Shown here piece by piece: positions 14,297 through 22,370 of a DNA stretch of 64,000 bases. The DNA lies in contig CAVZFQ010000013.1 in assembly GCA_963774625.1 (NCBI GenBank), positions 1-64,000 on the forward strand, read 5' to 3'. The notes beneath the pieces are model-generated. The model was not told where the DNA came from, did no database searches, and worked only from the letters and a program-made list of their open reading frames with translations. Position 1 is the first letter of the stretch; every line of letters starts with the position of its first letter. Position numbers and translations under genes: made by a program. The stretch comes from VAXT01 sp963774625. Its GTDB lineage: Bacteria; Actinomycetota; Thermoleophilia; Gaiellales; Gaiellaceae.

Positions 14297-14911
14297 TCAA
14301 CGGGCTGATCCGCCCTCCGCGCTAGTCCGCACGTGTAACAGGGCGGCGATGAAAAGGCAGCCGAAGGCGAGCGTCCCGAACGGGGCCGGGTGGCCCCCCA
14401 TCAGGAACAGGCCTGCAAGCGCGACGAAGACCCACTCGCTCCGCGCGACGCCGGCTCGCCGCGCGATCAGCGCAATGCCGACGAGGGCGACGACCCAGCC
14501 GAGCGTGCCGACGATGTTGATCGCGAACACGGGCGGGTCCCAGCCCGGCCAGTCCTTGACCGTCTCCCAGACGCCCTCTTGCTGCGCGGGCGGAAGGTCG
14601 CGCGCGGTCCGCATCGCGAGACCGGTGGCGATCCCGGCGACGGCGTCATAGGCGCTGAAGAAGATGATGAACACGCCGATCCCGACCCGCGTCGACCAGG
14701 CGCGGGCGGCGCCGAGCTCGTCGGCGAGAATCGCCACGGAAACGGCGACCAGCCCGATCAGGACGAGCTGAATCGCGTGGAAGGCCGCGAACCAAGTCGC
14801 GATCTCCATCACCGCCTGGGCGTTGACATCGGGCCGTGGATGGATGACTTCGAGCGCCGCGAACGCGAGCGGCGGCGCCAGTAGCAGCACACGACGGATC
14901 GTGGCCGACAT
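14297..14911 (-). CDS. six-helix membrane protein, paralogue of the next gene
   Basis: This 204-residue integral membrane protein has about six hydrophobic helices (LLLAPPLAFAALEVIHP, LVLIGLVAVSVAILA, VGIGVFIIFFSAYDAV, INIVGTLGWVVALVGIALIA and others). The N-terminus, the FSAYDAVAGIATG segment and the final HP-containing helices align by eye with the 212-residue protein upstream (FYTAYEVTVGVGTG), so the two are tandem paralogues. I do not know the family. It ends the MMPL-hydrolase operon, 22 bp after its paralogue. Confidence 0.7.
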   Translation of the reverse strand: MSATIRRVLLLAPPLAFAALEVIHPRPDVNAQAVMEIATWFAAFHAIQLVLIGLVAVSVAILADELGAARAWSTRVGIGVFIIFFSAYDAVAGIATGLAMRTARDLPPAQQEGVWETVKDWPGWDPPVFAINIVGTLGWVVALVGIALIARRAGVARSEWVFVALAGLFLMGGHPAPFGTLAFGCLFIAALLHVRTSAEGGSAR

Positions 14912-14933
14912 CAGACGGGAGTCCCGACCGGCG

Positions 14934-15572
14934 TCAGATCCTCATGCGGTGCTCGGCAACCTTGGCCTCCCGCGCCCTGGCGCGCTCGATCAGCACGGCC
15001 GCGGCGGCGAAGCAGAAGAGGCCGACCGGGCCGACCGGCGGCGGGTGGACGAAGAACACCGCGGCGAAACCGACGAGCAGGGTCACGGGCCAGCCGGCTC
15101 CGGATCGGCGGAAGGCGACAGCGGCAGCCACCATCGCCACCACCCAGCCGAGAGAACCGAGAGCGAGCGAGACCGAGATGGGATCGCCGAGGATGTTGCT
15201 CCCGTTGTAGTCCTGGATCGCATCGGCGACCACAGCCTGCTCTGCGGCGGGCAGCCCGTTGGCGTAGTCGACGAGGACTCCCGTTCCGACCCCCACCGTC
15301 ACCTCGTAGGCGGTGTAGAAGACGAGGAAGAAGACCAGCGCGACGCGGCTCACGGTCGCGGCGCGGCCCTTCAGGTCTCCCAGCATGAGGTAGGCGGCAA
15401 TCGCGATCAGCGGGGTGAAGAGCAAGAAGGCGGTATGCACGAACAACCAGGCGCCGACGTCGTCGCGAACGCCCTCGTAGACGTTCTCACCGCCGGGCGG
15501 ATGGAACCACAGCACCACGGCGAGAGCCAGCGGGGTCGCCACGAGAAACAAGCGGCGGAGGTGGACGGTCAT
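14934..15572 (-). CDS. six-helix membrane protein, paralogue of the downstream gene
   Basis: This 212-residue membrane protein begins MTVHLRRLFLVATPLALAVV. I chose ATG 15572 because GGAG stands six bases before it. A second ATG at 15593 forms ATGA with the stop of the hydrolase gene but has no ribosome site. Helices are at about residues 7-25, 45-65, 75-100, 125-150 and 155-200. Paired His-Pro motifs (WFHPPGG, FFVHPPPVG) at both ends are shared with its paralogue and might bind a ligand or metal. Function is unknown; operon context with an MMPL exporter suggests an envelope role. Confidence 0.7.
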   Translation of the reverse strand: MTVHLRRLFLVATPLALAVVLWFHPPGGENVYEGVRDDVGAWLFVHTAFLLFTPLIAIAAYLMLGDLKGRAATVSRVALVFFLVFYTAYEVTVGVGTGVLVDYANGLPAAEQAVVADAIQDYNGSNILGDPISVSLALGSLGWVVAMVAAAVAFRRSGAGWPVTLLVGFAAVFFVHPPPVGPVGLFCFAAAAVLIERARAREAKVAEHRMRI

Positions 15573-15589
15573 CGGTAGCTCCTTCCAGG

Positions 15590-16798
15590 TCATGTTGCTT
15601 TCAGAAGTGCGCGGTCGAAGAACGCGGTGACACGCCGCTCGTACTCCTCGGGCCGAGCCTCGAGGCCGCCGACGTGCTTCGCGCCGGGGACTTCCCAGAG
15701 CTCCCAGTTGTCGGGCTCGCCCGCTGACCGGTAGTAGACGCCGTTCAACGTCTCTCCCTTGGCGTGGATCAGGAAGACCGGGCGTGGCGCGATGTCTTTG
15801 ACGAGCTCCTTGAGGCTCTCCGGGGGCAGCGTGTTCGCGAAGACGGCGGTAGAAGCGCTTGACGTCACGAAGAAGGGCAACAGGTACCAACGCTCAAGTC
15901 CGGGCAGCTCGTGGTCTTCCTTCCAGGTCCTCGCGCCGGCTCCCTCGGACACGAGCGCACGCACTCGGTCCGTGTGGGCGGCTGTCTCGAGCAAGGTCTC
16001 GCCACCCACTGAGAGACCGAGCCCTCCGATCCGGTCCGCGTCCACGTCGGCTCGGCTCGTGAGGAAGTCGAGGGCGGCATTGACGTCGGTCTCGTCGTCC
16101 CAGCCGAACACGTTGGGGTCACCTTCGCTCGCACCCTGGCCGCGGTTGTCGATCAGGAGGACGCCGTACCCGTGGCCGATGAGGTTGCGGGCGTGGTGCT
16201 GCTTGTTGCCACTCCGGCCCGGGAAGACCAGGATCGCAGCCCGGTTCCGGGACGGGACGTACCAGCCTTCGAGCTGCAGGCCGTCGCTGGTGGTGAGGGT
16301 CACGTCCTCGTGCGGGCGCCCCAGATTTGGCTCGCTGACAGACGATTCCGGTCGATGCGTCGCGTAGTAGCCCAACGCGGCGCCGCCGACCAGCTGGACC
16401 GCGATCACCAAACCGGCGATTGCGATCAGCACGCGTCGGCTATACCGCCACGCCTTCCGGTCGAGCTTGCGGCTTCTCCAGAGCGTGGCGGCTCCTACCG
16501 CCACCAGCGTCGCCCCCGCCCCGACCGCCAGGATGCCCGTGTAGTCGGTGCCCGAGGCACCCTCGCTGATCGCGTGCGACACGGAGGTGGCGATTCCCGA
16601 GACCAGCGTGAAGAGCCCCACGAAGATCGCCAGCGTCGCCCGGAGCCCCGCCCGCATCCTCGGGTAGAAGGCCGCCAGAGCCGTCAGGAGCCCTATCGGG
16701 ACGAGCCCGCTGACCAGGTGGTCGCCTGCAGACACCCCCGGCTCCAGCTGGAGGAAGGCGAGATCCGCGTAGTGGAGGCCGACGACGGCGATCGCCAC
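15590..16798 (-). CDS. membrane-anchored alpha/beta hydrolase
   Basis: The N-terminal third holds four to five membrane helices. The rest is an alpha/beta-hydrolase: oxyanion region ILVFPGRSG, LLIDNRGQGASEG, nucleophile elbow GLSVGG, and the catalytic His in AKHVGG near the C-terminus. The substrate side would face the outside or the membrane surface. The frame is open to 16918 but that overlaps the MMPL gene; GTG at 16798, with GAGAGGCGG about 11 bases before it, gives 402 residues and is my choice. It starts 30 bp after the MMPL stop. Lipid or ester hydrolysis linked to MMPL export is an inference. Confidence 0.75.
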   Translation of the reverse strand: MAIAVVGLHYADLAFLQLEPGVSAGDHLVSGLVPIGLLTALAAFYPRMRAGLRATLAIFVGLFTLVSGIATSVSHAISEGASGTDYTGILAVGAGATLVAVGAATLWRSRKLDRKAWRYSRRVLIAIAGLVIAVQLVGGAALGYYATHRPESSVSEPNLGRPHEDVTLTTSDGLQLEGWYVPSRNRAAILVFPGRSGNKQHHARNLIGHGYGVLLIDNRGQGASEGDPNVFGWDDETDVNAALDFLTSRADVDADRIGGLGLSVGGETLLETAAHTDRVRALVSEGAGARTWKEDHELPGLERWYLLPFFVTSSASTAVFANTLPPESLKELVKDIAPRPVFLIHAKGETLNGVYYRSAGEPDNWELWEVPGAKHVGGLEARPEEYERRVTAFFDRALLKAT

Positions 16799-16827
16799 GC
16801 GAGCGATCGCCGCCTCTCGGCCAACAG

Positions 16828-19032
16828 CTACGGCGCCAGTACCGGCGGCGCTGCGGGCTGCTTCTCGTGCTCCAGCCGCGGTAGCCATTCCAGCCATTTC
16901 GGTAGGTACCAGTTCCACTCGCCGAGCAGCTTCATGCTGGCCGGCAGAAGGATTGCCCGGATGATCGTCGCGTCGATCAGGATCGCGGCTGCGAGCCCGA
17001 CGCCGAACTGCTTGAAGATCATCGCCTGCAGTGCGCCGAAGATGCAGAAGACGCCGACCATCACGATCGCGGCGCTCGACACCACGCCGGCCGTCGTCTT
17101 GATCCCGTGGGAAATGGCTTCGTCATTGCCCATGCCCCTGTCGTAGCCCTCGCGGATCCGGCTGAGGATGAAGACGTGGTAGTCCATCGACAGGCCGAAG
17201 AGGATCACGAACAGCAGGATCGGCAGGAAGGGATCGATCCCGCCCGTGAACTCGAAGCCCAGGAGCCCCTTCCCCCAGCCGTGCTGGAAGACGAGGACGA
17301 GGACCCCGTAGGCGGCGGCAACCGACAGCAGGTTGAGCAGCACCGCCTTCGTGGCGATCACGATCGAGCGGAAGGACACCAGCATCAGCACGAACGCAAA
17401 CAGCAAGACGAAGCCGAAGACGAGCGGAATCGCTGTCTTCATCTGGTCGGCGAAGTCCACGGCGTACGCGGTGTTGCCGGTAACCGCGACCTCGGCGCCG
17501 GTGAGCGTGCCGAGTGTCGGCGGGATGATCTCGTCGCGCAGCGTCGCCAGGGCCTGCTCCGAAGTCGCGTCCGTTCCGGTGCCCTCGGTCGGGATGTTGA
17601 CGACCGCAACGGTCTTCGCGGCATTGACGTCGACGTCGATCGGCTCGTTCATGACGCCGCTGTCGAGAGCACGCCACTTGAGCTGGCCGATCGCCTCGTT
17701 CACCGCTGTTGAATCCACGTTCGTCCCCTTGATCACGACCTGGGCCGTGTTCTCCGTACCGGGGAACGCCTCCTTGAGTCGGTTGTAGGTCACGAGGAAC
17801 TTCTGCGGATATGTGTCGATGCTCGGCTGGGCCGTCTTCAGCTGGTAGGCCGGGAACGCTAGGGCAACGAGCAGGCCGCCGGCCAGCACCACCGATACGA
17901 CCGGATGCCGAAGGACGCGATCGATGATCGCTCCCCAGATCCGACCTTCGCCGTCGTCTCGTCGAAGCCGGTGGACGAACGGGACCCGGAGACGGTCGAC
18001 GTTGTCACCCAGCTTGGAGAGGATCGCCGGCAACACGGTCAGTGACCCGAGCATCGCAACCGCAACGACCGTCATCGTCGCAACGCCGAAGGAGATGAAG
18101 CCGGCGTCTCGGGTGAAGATCATCCCCGCCATGGCGACGAGGACGGTCAAGCCGGAGATGAGGACGGAGCGGCCGGACGTCGCGGCAGCAGCCTCGAGGG
18201 CGGCCTCTTCGCTGCGCCCCGCGGCGCGCTCCTCACGTTCCCGCTTCAAGTAGAACATCGTGTAGTCGACGCCTACCGCGAGCCCGATCAGCAGGATGAT
18301 CGCCGACACGGAGTCCGACATCGGGAGCACCTGGCTGATGACCGCCACCAGGCCCATCGCCCCGAGGACCGCCGTCAGCCCGAGCAAGAGCGGAATGCCC
18401 GCTGCGACGAGGGCGCCGAACGCCACGAGCAAGATGATCAGTGTCAGTGGGATGGAATAGAGCCCGGCCTTCTTCAGGTCGTCGAAGAACGCAGCCTGGA
18501 CTTCTTTCCCGGTGCTCTCGCCGAACGAGCCGATGATGAACTCGGGGTGCGCCCTTTGCAGCTCTTCAACGCGAGCTACGACGGGGTCGATCTTGTCTGC
18601 GGCGTCGTCCGAAGGCCCCTTGATCTCCATCGGGACGAGGACGGATTTCCTGTCGTCGGAGATCTGACCGCTGTTCTCGGCGTCAAAAGGTGACTCGACC
18701 TTCGCTACCGCGTCGAGCGTCGAAACGCCCGCGATCACGGCCTGCACGGTCGCCCTGAACCTCGGGTCGCTCGCAGTGAGCGTTTCGCTCTGCACGAGAA
18801 CGCTCTCGCCTGCGGGCTGCTTGAAGTCCTCGTAGATGATCTTGTCCGCTCGGCCGGATTCTCCGGGGCCCGAGGTCTCGAAGACGATCGCTTTCGTTCC
18901 CAGCGCGGTGCCGATCGCGAAGACCGCGATCACGCACCCGAGCCAGCCGAAGATCGCGATCTTCCGGTGGTGCGCGCTCCAGCGCGCCATTCGCGCTGCG
19001 ATGTTGCTACTCGGTTCTTGCACGGGGGGCAT
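16828..19032 (-). CDS. MMPL/RND-family exporter 1
   Basis: This 734-residue RND-superfamily membrane protein of the MmpL type has 12 predicted helices in two halves, each with a large external loop after the first helix (residues about 50-180 and 400-545). Typical motifs are GLAVGVDYTMFYLKREREERAAG, TSGRSVLISGLTV and, in the second half, LLFVILFGLSMDYHVFILSRIREG. Such proteins move lipids or hydrophobic drugs using proton flux. The start is ATG 19032 with AAGGAG eight bases upstream; longer frames lack this. It resembles the 732-residue protein at 22369-24567 along its whole length, so they are paralogues. Confidence 0.92.
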   Translation of the reverse strand: MPPVQEPSSNIAARMARWSAHHRKIAIFGWLGCVIAVFAIGTALGTKAIVFETSGPGESGRADKIIYEDFKQPAGESVLVQSETLTASDPRFRATVQAVIAGVSTLDAVAKVESPFDAENSGQISDDRKSVLVPMEIKGPSDDAADKIDPVVARVEELQRAHPEFIIGSFGESTGKEVQAAFFDDLKKAGLYSIPLTLIILLVAFGALVAAGIPLLLGLTAVLGAMGLVAVISQVLPMSDSVSAIILLIGLAVGVDYTMFYLKREREERAAGRSEEAALEAAAATSGRSVLISGLTVLVAMAGMIFTRDAGFISFGVATMTVVAVAMLGSLTVLPAILSKLGDNVDRLRVPFVHRLRRDDGEGRIWGAIIDRVLRHPVVSVVLAGGLLVALAFPAYQLKTAQPSIDTYPQKFLVTYNRLKEAFPGTENTAQVVIKGTNVDSTAVNEAIGQLKWRALDSGVMNEPIDVDVNAAKTVAVVNIPTEGTGTDATSEQALATLRDEIIPPTLGTLTGAEVAVTGNTAYAVDFADQMKTAIPLVFGFVLLFAFVLMLVSFRSIVIATKAVLLNLLSVAAAYGVLVLVFQHGWGKGLLGFEFTGGIDPFLPILLFVILFGLSMDYHVFILSRIREGYDRGMGNDEAISHGIKTTAGVVSSAAIVMVGVFCIFGALQAMIFKQFGVGLAAAILIDATIIRAILLPASMKLLGEWNWYLPKWLEWLPRLEHEKQPAAPPVLAP

Positions 19033-19049
19033 GGTGCGGCTCCTTCCAC

Positions 19050-19325
19050 TCATGGGATGTCGACCTGCGTGACGCTCGTCGCCGTCGTACGTTCGGCCAC
19101 GAAGAAGGGCAAGAACGCCAGCGCTTCGGCGGCGGAGGATGCTTCCACCGTCCACCAGATGGCGTGACCCCCGGAACTGCACGAGGCGAGCGTCGCCCGG
19201 TGACGGAGCGGGCTTTCGTGCCCTTTGAAGGCGGCGAAAACGACTCCGCACTCGAGGGCCTCGTGCTGGTGTTGGAGGAGGTAACTGGGAATGCGTCCAG
19301 CGTGACGCCACCCGCCGGCCTCCAC
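19050..19325 (-). CDS. small hypothetical protein heading the MMPL operon
   Basis: The conserved-looking part reads IPSYLLQHQHEALECGVVFA, a middle segment with SCSSGGHAIWWTVEA, and LPFFVAERTTATSVTQVDIP. It resembles small DUF4242-like ferredoxin-fold proteins but I cannot name it. Choice of start is difficult: where family members would begin with Met, this gene has ATT (19292-19290). GTG 19325 is an upstream option, and ATG 19358 would place the inverted repeat at 19326-19344 inside the gene. The stop overlaps the ATG at 19053 just before the MMPL ribosome site. Confidence 0.5.
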   Translation of the reverse strand: MEAGGWRHAGRIPSYLLQHQHEALECGVVFAAFKGHESPLRHRATLASCSSGGHAIWWTVEASSAAEALAFLPFFVAERTTATSVTQVDIP

Positions 19326-19344
19326 ATCAGGGCAACACCCTGAT
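19326..19344. promoter_or_regulatory. inverted repeat ATCAGGG-N5-CCCTGAT between divergent operons
   Basis: A perfect 7-bp dyad with 5-bp spacer stands between the MMPL-operon start and the LAL regulator (ATG 19395). TATGTT near 19374 is a possible -10 for the regulator. The dyad is well placed for an operator acting on both directions; the binding protein is unknown. Confidence 0.45.
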
Positions 19345-19394
19345 TTCTCATTTCCCAATCCTCGCGGGCTGTTCTATGTTGATTGCAGAGCTAA

Positions 19395-22319
19395 ATGCCT
19401 GTTTCCGAGCACCTAGTCGGCCGCGCGACGGAGCTCGACTCGTTCGACAACCTCGTCGTCGAGCTCGACGGCGGGAATCCGGCAGCCATCGCGCTGGTGG
19501 GCGAGCCGGGCATTGGCAAGACCCGACTCCTCGCTGAGCTCGCCGCACGCGCGGACGCGCAAGGGCACCTCGTGCTCGCGGGCTGGGCCTCGGAGCTCGA
19601 GCGGGACCTGCCGTTCTGGGTGTTCGTCGACGCGCTCGACGAGTACGTCCGCGGGCTCGCACCCCGTCGCCTCGCTGCGCTCGAGAGTGACGTTCGCACG
19701 GAGCTGACGACTGTGTTCCCCTCTCTGACCGACCACGACGCGGGGCAGGAGGTTGCGCCGCAGCACGAGCGGTATCGCAGCCATCGCGCCGTGCGTGAGC
19801 TGCTCGAGCTACTCGCGACGACCCAGCCGCTCGTGCTCGTGCTGGATGACCTCCACTGGGCCGACTCGGCTTCGGTCGAGCTCCTCGGCTCGCTGCTGCA
19901 TCGCCTTCCGGCCGGTCCGGTGCTACTGGCACTTGCCATGCGGCCACGCCAGACGCCAGAGCGCCTTTCCGCAGCGCTCGAACGTGCCCGGCGAGATGGA
20001 ACCGCGACGCTCACCGAGCTCGCTCCGCTCTCGCGCATCGAGGCCGGCGAATTCCTGGGCGATGCGGTCGAGAGCAACGAGGCCGCCACTCTGTACGAGG
20101 AGAGCGGTGGCAACCCGTTCTACCTCGAGCAGCTCGCCCGAACCCTCCGCCGCGCGGGGGGCGGCGCCAAGCCGGCCACCCAGATCCCCTCCGGCGATAT
20201 CGAGGTCCCGCCAACGGTGGCCGCTGCCCTGGCCGAGGAGCTCGCACTGCTTTCCGAGGATGCTCGCCGTGTCCTCGAGGGAGCCGCCGTGGCCGGCGAC
20301 CCGTTCGATCCCGAGCTGGCGGGCGCTGCCGCTGGCATCGAGGAGTCGGCGGTCCTCGACGGCCTCGACGAGCTGCTGAGGCTCGACGTCATTCGCCACA
20401 CCGACGTCCCGCGGCGTTTCCGGTTTCGACACCCACTCGTTCGCCGGGCTGTGTATGACTCGACGCCCGGCGGGTGGCGGCTCGGTGCTCACGAGCGCAC
20501 GGCCGAGGCGCTCGAGACCCGAGGCGCTCCGGCCTCAGCGCGGGCGCACCACGTCGAGCGCGCCGCTCGCCAGGGCGACCTGGCAGCGGTCGCGGTCCTG
20601 CGTGAGGCCGGCCAGAACGTGGCGCACCGAGCGCCGGCCAGCGCGGCCCGGTGGTTCGCCGGCGCCGTGCGCCTGCTCCCGGAGGATGCGCCCGCCGAGC
20701 AACGAGTCGAGTTGCTGCTGGCTCACGCGGGCACCCTGGCTGCGACCGGCGAGTACCTGACGGCCCATGCCGTGCTCCTCGAGAGCCTGGCGCTCGTGCC
20801 GGAGGAATCCCTCGGCCTCCGAGTGCAGCTCATTGCGGCCTGCGCCGGAGTGGAACACCTCTTGGGGCGCCATGAAGACGCGCACGCCCGACTCCACGCC
20901 GCCCTCAATGCGCTCAGCGACTCCGATTCTCGCGAGGCAGTTGTGCTGATGCTCGAGCTCGTCACCGACTGCTTCTTCCGCATGGAGTACGGGCCGATGC
21001 GAGGCTGGGCAGGCCGCGCGCTCGCCACCGCCCGGCCGCTCGAACAGCCACCGCTGACCGCGGCGGCGGCCGCCGCCGCAGCCTGGGCAGGCGCGCTGGA
21101 CGGCGCCATCCCGGAGGCGCAGGCATACCACCTCGAGGCCGCTGGGCTCGTCGACTCGATGACCGACCAGGACCTGGCGCTCAGGCTCGATGCAGCGGTC
21201 AACCTCGGTGGCGCTGAGCTCTATCTCGACCGGTTCGAAGAGGCGGGAGCGCATCTGGAGCGTGCAATCGCCGTCGGGAGAGCGACGGGACAGACCGACG
21301 TCATCCCGATCGCGTTCTCGGTCCTGGGCTGGGTGAAGATGGTGCTCGGCGAGCTAGCGGAGGGCGGCGAGCTCCTCGACGGCGCCGTGGAGGGCGCGCG
21401 GTTGTCCGGACATGACCAGACCCTGGCGCTGAACCTCCTCAACCGCTCTCTGACCGCACTCGCGGCAGGAGACCTCGGGCTCGCCGTGTCTACGGGGCGA
21501 GAGAGCTACGAGCTGACCGCACCGATGGACCAGAGCTTGATCACGGGTGGATCCGGGGTGGCCTTCGCGGCTGCGCTCCTCGAGGCCGGGGACGCGGAAG
21601 GCGCTGTCGAAGCAATCGTCAGCCGCAGCGGCGGAGAAGAGGTGGCCCTGATGCCGGGCAGCTTCAAGGTGAAATGGCTCGAGCTGCTCACTCGCTGCTG
21701 GCTCGCACTGGGACGACCGGTCGACGCTGAGCGATCAGCCGCGCGTGCAGAGGCTCATGCCGCAGCTTTCGGGCTCGGGATGGCCACGGCGATGGCTCTT
21801 CGAGCCCGCGCGGCGGTAGCTCTCGACGCCGGCGACCCGATCACGGCCGCTGCGATCGCCCGTGCGTCTGCGGATGCGGGAGACGGGGCCGGGGTCGTCG
21901 TCGAAGCAGCGCTGTCGCGGACACTGGCCGGGCGCGCGCTAGCGGAGGCGGGCGACCACGAGCAAGCCGTGGCTGAGCTCGCGAAGGCCGCAGCCGCCTT
22001 CGAGTCCTGCGGCTCTGAGCGCTATCGGGCCGAAGTGGGGCGCGAGCTGCGAAAGCTCGGGCGGCCCATGCACCGGCGCACTCGCCCGGGTAAGGCCGGC
22101 GCAGTCGGTATCGAGTCGCTCACCGGACGGGAGCTGCAGATCGCGAGACTGGTCGTCGACCGCCTGACCAACGCCGAGATCGCCGCGGAGCTCTTTCTGA
22201 GCCCGAAGACGATCGAGACTCACATTCACAACATGTTCAACAAGCTCGGCGTCTCTTCACGAGTAGAGCTCGCGCGCGCCGTCGAGCGCGCTGAACCAAA
22301 GCAGCCCGTCGAGAAATGA
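19395..22319 (+). CDS. LAL-family LuxR transcriptional regulator with AAA ATPase domain
   Basis: This 974-residue regulator has Walker A GEPGIGKT at 36-43, Walker B VLVLDDLHWAD at about 148-158, a long helical (TPR-like) middle region at about 400-890, and a C-terminal GerE/LuxR HTH (LTGRELQIARLVVDR...NAEIAAELFLSPKTIETHIH) that binds DNA. These large ATP-binding regulators usually respond to ligands and activate nearby operons. It is transcribed away from the MMPL operon at 14.3-19.3 kb and converges on a second MMPL gene. A 17-bp terminator hairpin follows the stop directly. Confidence 0.93.
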   Translation: MPVSEHLVGRATELDSFDNLVVELDGGNPAAIALVGEPGIGKTRLLAELAARADAQGHLVLAGWASELERDLPFWVFVDALDEYVRGLAPRRLAALESDVRTELTTVFPSLTDHDAGQEVAPQHERYRSHRAVRELLELLATTQPLVLVLDDLHWADSASVELLGSLLHRLPAGPVLLALAMRPRQTPERLSAALERARRDGTATLTELAPLSRIEAGEFLGDAVESNEAATLYEESGGNPFYLEQLARTLRRAGGGAKPATQIPSGDIEVPPTVAAALAEELALLSEDARRVLEGAAVAGDPFDPELAGAAAGIEESAVLDGLDELLRLDVIRHTDVPRRFRFRHPLVRRAVYDSTPGGWRLGAHERTAEALETRGAPASARAHHVERAARQGDLAAVAVLREAGQNVAHRAPASAARWFAGAVRLLPEDAPAEQRVELLLAHAGTLAATGEYLTAHAVLLESLALVPEESLGLRVQLIAACAGVEHLLGRHEDAHARLHAALNALSDSDSREAVVLMLELVTDCFFRMEYGPMRGWAGRALATARPLEQPPLTAAAAAAAAWAGALDGAIPEAQAYHLEAAGLVDSMTDQDLALRLDAAVNLGGAELYLDRFEEAGAHLERAIAVGRATGQTDVIPIAFSVLGWVKMVLGELAEGGELLDGAVEGARLSGHDQTLALNLLNRSLTALAAGDLGLAVSTGRESYELTAPMDQSLITGGSGVAFAAALLEAGDAEGAVEAIVSRSGGEEVALMPGSFKVKWLELLTRCWLALGRPVDAERSAARAEAHAAAFGLGMATAMALRARAAVALDAGDPITAAAIARASADAGDGAGVVVEAALSRTLAGRALAEAGDHEQAVAELAKAAAAFESCGSERYRAEVGRELRKLGRPMHRRTRPGKAGAVGIESLTGRELQIARLVVDRLTNAEIAAELFLSPKTIETHIHNMFNKLGVSSRVELARAVERAEPKQPVEK

Positions 22320-22320
22320 G

Positions 22321-22370
22321 GTAGGCGGCGATCGCCCGTAGGGGCGATCGCCGCCTACCGGCTCTTTTTT
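22321..22370. terminator. 17-bp perfect hairpin between the convergent LAL and MMPL2 genes
   Basis: The two arms at 22321-22337 and 22342-22358 pair perfectly around a GTAG loop, followed six bases later by T6 (22365-22370). It lies 1 bp after the LAL stop and 10 bp after the MMPL2 stop on the other strand, so it can serve both directions, with the T-run favouring the plus strand. Confidence 0.9.
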
